Below, piece after piece: positions 32,239 to 35,329 of a DNA stretch of 35,329 nucleotides. A program made the translations under genes and the position numbers. The stretch is from Synergistaceae bacterium OttesenSCG-928-I11 (lineage in GTDB: Bacteria > Synergistota > Synergistia > Synergistales > Synergistaceae). A model generated the notes under the pieces. It made no database searches. It was not told the DNA's origin and saw only the letters and a list, made by a program, of their open reading frames with translations. Position 1 is the stretch's first letter; each line of letters begins with the position of its first letter. Where the stretch lies: positions 1-35,329 of the forward strand of contig JAJDHV010000010.1 of NCBI GenBank assembly GCA_030266365.1, in the 5' to 3' direction.

Positions 32239-33264
32239 CTATTTCCCGGGAATATCTTGTCGATTGGACAAGAGCAACAGAAGAAGTGGAAAACCCGCCA
32301 GCAGGATAATCATTCCTGCCGGCGGGTTTTTTATTGTGCGAACGACGGAGTCGATCGCACACATCCCTGTTGCGCCGCAAAGGATAGAAAGAGGGAAAAA
32401 ATGTCCGCGGATATGTGGAAAATACTCGCGCAACAGGTGCGATACGATCAAGCCGAATAATGGGAAAATGCCGAATCGAACGACGATGGGCGATATTGCA
32501 AAAAGTGCGCCGAGAGTCAAGACAAGGCGTTTTTGGGATGGAATGATTTTGGATGCAATCTCACCGTGCATGTCCTGGGAAAATAAAATCTCGATCTCCT
32601 CTGCGTAGACGCTACAGATCAAGAAAAAAGCGCAACTTGCGATTGAGATCGACAGGAGGTCGAGCCATCCCGCATGAGAGAAGTTCCCGACAAGGAGAAT
32701 GAATGCATCGAATCTCCCCATCCCTTCGAACAGCCGCAGCGCGTAGGCGGCAAGAGAAAAAATCGTTGCCACGAGCAGGCCTGAAAGAACAGGCCTGTTT
32801 TTCTTTCTCGATCCAAAAATCTCGTTGCCGACCCACGTCAGAAACGTGGCGCAAACGCAGGCGACGAATGGAAGGGGAAACAGATAAGGGAGTGCCGCGA
32901 GGGAGGCGCTCGACGCGCCGAATGCAGCGCCCGGGGACGCTCCTGCCGTAAAGGGGGAGGCAATGTTGCTGACAGAAATGCCTTGCAGGACGACGCCGCA
33001 CCCCGCCAGAACGGCCCCAGAAAGGGCGGCCGCCAGGATCCGAGGCAGCCGAATGTGTAGAATGGCGTACCGTTTGAGCACGTGCAACCCGACATCTGCC
33101 TGCGGCGAGAAAAAGAGTTTCAGAAGCTTGAAGGGTGAGATGTGTATCTCGCCCATAGCAAGGCTGGTCAGAATGACGGAAAACAGGCAAATAACGAGAA
33201 AGGCGTATGTTTTGGCAATTTTTTTAGAGTGTTCCTCGATTCGGTCCGGGTGAATGGGAAACAA
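32239..33264 (-). CDS. FecCD-family ABC transporter permease (orphan)
   Basis: A 341-residue polytopic protein starting at a TTG (MFPIHPDRIEEHSKK) preceded by AAGAGGTG. The BtuC/FhuB pattern is present: RLPRILAAALSGAVLAGCGVVLQGISVSNIASPFTAGASPGAAFGA (about 71-116) and FGIFPLFGLIVSHLLREYF, where most members have VGLIVPH. Such permeases import iron-siderophore, haem or cobalamin with an ATPase and a binding protein. Neither partner is adjacent on either side, so partners must be elsewhere or the gene is a leftover; intactness of the frame argues for use. No cobalamin riboswitch or clear Fur box was recognised upstream. The substrate is unknown. Confidence 0.88.
   Translation of the reverse strand: MFPIHPDRIEEHSKKIAKTYAFLVICLFSVILTSLAMGEIHISPFKLLKLFFSPQADVGLHVLKRYAILHIRLPRILAAALSGAVLAGCGVVLQGISVSNIASPFTAGASPGAAFGASSASLAALPYLFPLPFVACVCATFLTWVGNEIFGSRKKNRPVLSGLLVATIFSLAAYALRLFEGMGRFDAFILLVGNFSHAGWLDLLSISIASCAFFLICSVYAEEIEILFSQDMHGEIASKIIPSQKRLVLTLGALFAISPIVVRFGIFPLFGLIVSHLLREYFPHIRGHFFPLSILCGATGMCAIDSVVRTIKNPPAGMIILLAGFPLLLLLLSNRQDIPGK
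32292..32331 (+). terminator. terminator of the AsmA/TamB-like gene, inside the fecCD-like gene
   Basis: Stem ACCCGCC-A-GCAGGA (32292-32305) with TCCTGC-C-GGCGGGT (32313-32326), one A/C mismatch and a seven-base loop, followed by T's to 32331. It begins 61 bases after the plus-strand stop and lies fully within the minus-strand coding sequence (residues KNPPAGMIILLAG). Confidence 0.85.
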
Positions 33265-33488
33265 AATTGCACCTCTTGTTTATTTATTGTTCGCATAATG
33301 AATAAATGTTGTCGAAATGCTAAAAATAACACGTCCCATATAAATATGAAGCAACTTTCGATGCCATTGATGCAATAGCCCCTTGTTTTTTTGCTGCAAT
33401 GGGGGTTAGAATCACGTCATACTGCGCGCGGCTCGTCAATTATATAACAATTTCGAGAAAATTTCGAAAACGCGCGACGGGAGGAAAA

Positions 33489-34142
33489 ATGGCCAAAAAA
33501 GTTGCCCCCACGAGGGGAAATCTTGTCAAGCTCCAGAAGTCGATGGAACAGGCGCAGAGCGGTCATGATCTGCTCGAACAAAAGCGCCAGGTTTTGATGA
33601 TGGAGCTCGTGAAATACATCGACGAAGCGAAAAATCTGCAGCGCGATCTCTCGCAGGTGTTCAGCGACGCGTATGGCGCACTGCGGCGCGCCAACGTCTC
33701 GCTCGGCATCGACACGGTCGAGGACATCTCGGGCTCGATTCCCCACACGGACGAGATCGTCGTCCGGCTTCGTTCGGTCATGGGCGTCGAGATCCCGGAC
33801 ATCGACGAGCTCGACTGTGAAATCAAGCCGAGCTATTCCTTCTACGCCTCGACGAGCGCGATGGACGAAGCCTACCTTTCCTTCCGGCAAGTGCTCTTGA
33901 TGCTCCTCAAGCTCGCGGAGGTCGAGACGAGCGTCTATCGCCTCGCGGTGCAGATCCGCAAGACGCATCGCCGGGTCAACGCATTGGAGAAGGTTGTCAT
34001 TCCGGCGAGCAAAAACCAGATCGTGTTCATCAACGGCGTGCTGGAGGAGAGCGAGCGCGAGGACTTCGTCCGGATGAAGATCGCGAAATCGAGCCGGGAA
34101 CGAAAGAAAAGCGTGCAGAATGCTGAAGAAGCAAGTGCCTGA
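33489..34142 (+). CDS. V/A-type ATPase subunit D
   Basis: A 217-residue protein forming the central rotor shaft of V/A-type ATPases. The start MAKKVAPTRGNLVKLQKSMEQAQSGHDLLEQKRQVLMMEL is characteristic: TRxxLxxLKxxLxxAxxGhxLLKxKRd. Long N- and C-terminal helices (LEKVVIPASKNQIVFINGVLEESEREDFVRMKIAK) would form the coiled coil. The ATG at 33489 has GGGAGGA in front; earlier codons of the open frame are not used. It is the first gene of the operon visible here. Subunit D preceding G/H and C is unlike the Enterococcus order. Confidence 0.93.
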   Translation: MAKKVAPTRGNLVKLQKSMEQAQSGHDLLEQKRQVLMMELVKYIDEAKNLQRDLSQVFSDAYGALRRANVSLGIDTVEDISGSIPHTDEIVVRLRSVMGVEIPDIDELDCEIKPSYSFYASTSAMDEAYLSFRQVLLMLLKLAEVETSVYRLAVQIRKTHRRVNALEKVVIPASKNQIVFINGVLEESEREDFVRMKIAKSSRERKKSVQNAEEASA

Positions 34143-34161
34143 CAATAGGAGGAATTTCTAA

Positions 34162-34500
34162 ATGAGCGCACTGCAGGAAGTATTGACCGTGCTCCTCGGG
34201 GCGGAGAGCGAGGCGACCCGCATCGTGGAGGACGCGAAATCGCAGACCACGAGCGTGATGAAGATCACGCAGGATTCGTTCGACTCGAACCGAAAGAGCA
34301 AGATGGCGGCAGCCCGCGAGCAGGCGAAGAGCGTCATGGCGAACGCCCTCTCCGCGGCCCAGACGGAGGCGAAGCAGATCCTCGACCTTGGCAAGGAGGA
34401 GCGCGACCGCGTCAACAAGCGCTTCGACGAAAACGTGGACACCGTCGTCGCGAACGTTTTGGCGGAGACGGTGGACCGAATTCTGACCGGAGGGGAATGA
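34162..34500 (+). CDS. V/A-type ATPase subunit G/H (peripheral stalk)
   Basis: A 112-residue, highly helical charged protein (LLGAESEATRIVEDAKSQTTSVMKITQDSFDSNRKSKMAAAREQAKSVM...AAQTEAKQILDLGKEERDRVNKRFDENVDTVVANVLAETVDRIL) with the right length and heptad character for the stalk subunit G/H. Identity rests on context between subunits D and C. AGGAGG lies eight bases before the ATG. Confidence 0.75.
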   Translation: MSALQEVLTVLLGAESEATRIVEDAKSQTTSVMKITQDSFDSNRKSKMAAAREQAKSVMANALSAAQTEAKQILDLGKEERDRVNKRFDENVDTVVANVLAETVDRILTGGE

Positions 34501-34503
34501 CCG

Positions 34504-35329
34504 TTGCCCTATTCCTCGCAGGGCGAATGCTTGTCGATCGGCGTCAAAGCCCACGTCCTCTATAGCCGCTTGCTCACCGCCGACGACTACTGGACGCTTC
34601 TGGGCAGCGACACCGTCATCGAGGTGGCGCAAAAACTGCTCTCCACGTCGTACGAGGAGTCGCTCGCGACTTTGCCGGCGGAACCGCACCGGTACGATGT
34701 CGAGGCGGCGGTCAAGACGGTGCTGGTGAAGGAGGCCTCGAGTTTCCTGATCCATCTGAGCAATCCGCGCGACCGCTTCTTTCGCGCCTGGGTCCGCTGG
34801 CACGAGGCGGACAACCTGAAGAGCATCTTTCGACACGTTGCAGCCGGCAGAATGGACCGTGACGAGCTACGGCGAAGGCTCTACGTCTCGAAGTACAGCA
34901 CCGTTTCGTATGAAAACCTCCTCTCGGCCCGGGATTTTTCGGAGCTCTCGGAAGCGCTCGCGGGTTCCGCCTATCACGCCGTCCTGGAGGACCCGATGAA
35001 ACGCCTTGCGACGGGGGAGGAGCACTCCCTCTTCCCGCTCGAAATGGCGCTCGACGCTTTTGTCGAACTTTCCCTCGCGAGAGCGATGAAGAAGCTCGCA
35101 CCGGCCGAGCGCAAGATGGTGCAGCCGATCTTCGGCGCGCGTGTCGACCTGTACAATCTGTACATGCTCTATCGCGCGGTGACGTTTTACGATATGACGC
35201 CGGAGGAGACGCTGAACCGCCTGCTGCCCGTCCGCTACCGGGTGACGCTTGCGTTTTTGCGATCCGCGGTGCGCGCGGTGTCGATGGAGCAGGTTATCGA
35301 CATGACGAAGGAGGCGTTTCCGAAGTATG
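34504..35329 (+). CDS. V/A-type ATPase subunit C (AC39 family), 3' end cut by window
   Basis: The TTG at 34504 follows GGAGGGG at a good distance, three bases after the previous stop. The frame stays open for 275 codons to the window end. The sequence (PYSSQGECLSIGVKAHVLYSRLLTADDYWTLLGSDTVIEVAQKLLSTSY, ...NPRDRFFRAWVRWHEADNLKSIFRHVAAGR, ...FGARVDLYNLYMLYRAVTFYDMTPEETLNRLLPVRYRVTLAFLRSAV) shows the AC39 pattern: AxxR/AKxxxLLxxxdyxxLL and the repeated D-xxNLxxlxR helices. It links the rotor to the peripheral stalk. No ATG explains the frame. Confidence 0.88.
   Translation, partial: MPYSSQGECLSIGVKAHVLYSRLLTADDYWTLLGSDTVIEVAQKLLSTSYEESLATLPAEPHRYDVEAAVKTVLVKEASSFLIHLSNPRDRFFRAWVRWHEADNLKSIFRHVAAGRMDRDELRRRLYVSKYSTVSYENLLSARDFSELSEALAGSAYHAVLEDPMKRLATGEEHSLFPLEMALDAFVELSLARAMKKLAPAERKMVQPIFGARVDLYNLYMLYRAVTFYDMTPEETLNRLLPVRYRVTLAFLRSAVRAVSMEQVIDMTKEAFPKY

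Noticed and set aside
33265-33488. Possible cobalamin riboswitch, Fur box or small RNA upstream of the fecCD-like gene
   Set aside because: The 224-base region is AT-rich with only weak inverted repeats; I could not find conserved riboswitch or Fur elements.
1-35329. CRISPR arrays, tRNA or rRNA genes
   Set aside because: No regularly spaced direct repeats with spacers and no rRNA or cloverleaf-like sequence noticed when reading the intergenic regions; a covariance search was not possible.

Overview
The window looks like the replication-origin region of a GC-rich, diderm, probably anaerobic bacterium. The best guess is a member of the Synergistota, a lineage call that is inference only. It rests on the sequence style of FtsZ, a V/A-type ATPase operon, a biotin/ECF vitamin transport repertoire, and outer-membrane-type proteins (AsmA/TamB-like, alpha-2-macroglobulin with PBP1C). 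There are 26 protein genes, two cut by the window ends. I saw no rRNA, tRNA, CRISPR array, insertion sequence or prophage.

Left part (1-6690): the minus strand carries dnaA, dnaN, recF, mnmG/gidA and a DUF721 (DciA-like) gene. The last four overlap by a few bases each. DnaA-box clusters lie on both sides of dnaA. The dnaA-dnaN spacer (about 4640-4890) holds an AT-rich stretch, a row of TAG/TAA trinucleotides, a GC clamp and DnaA boxes, in the order of the DnaA-trio unwinding element described in Bacillus subtilis. The second cluster (6387-6690) is upstream of dnaA, so this is a plausible bipartite oriC.

Middle (6690-17700): argH and an ECF vitamin-transporter S component (minus); an exported LmeA/DUF2993-like protein coupled to a UDP-sugar 4-epimerase (plus); a DUF2156 protein (minus); a membrane-anchored TPR protein whose end overlaps a convergent AI-2E family permease; ftsZ with a strong promoter and two tandem terminators; bioY; and a small protein resembling putative metallopeptidases but with both histidines of the HExxH-like motif replaced by arginine. 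The bioY and metallopeptidase-like genes share a 17-bp sequence in opposite orientation, each built from TCAAT/ATTGA units spaced 10 bp apart.

Right part (17700-35329): a large thioester alpha-2-macroglobulin and pbpC (PBP1C) form the well-known pair. They are followed by a convergent minus-strand run parA-parB-HIT-yigZ, a 1213-residue AsmA/TamB-like protein (plus), a FecCD-family permease with no visible ABC partners (minus), and the start of a V/A-type ATPase operon (subunits D, G/H and C, the last truncated). parS-like sites lie near 9075, 23277, 25535 and 28420, consistent with ParB loading around the origin.

The most interesting signals are the oriC architecture, the parS cluster (one site sits on the pbpC start codon), the pseudo-metallopeptidase with its shared phased operator, and the repeated placing of terminators inside the 3' end of the convergent neighbour's coding sequence. 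I did not find a clearly new multi-gene system.
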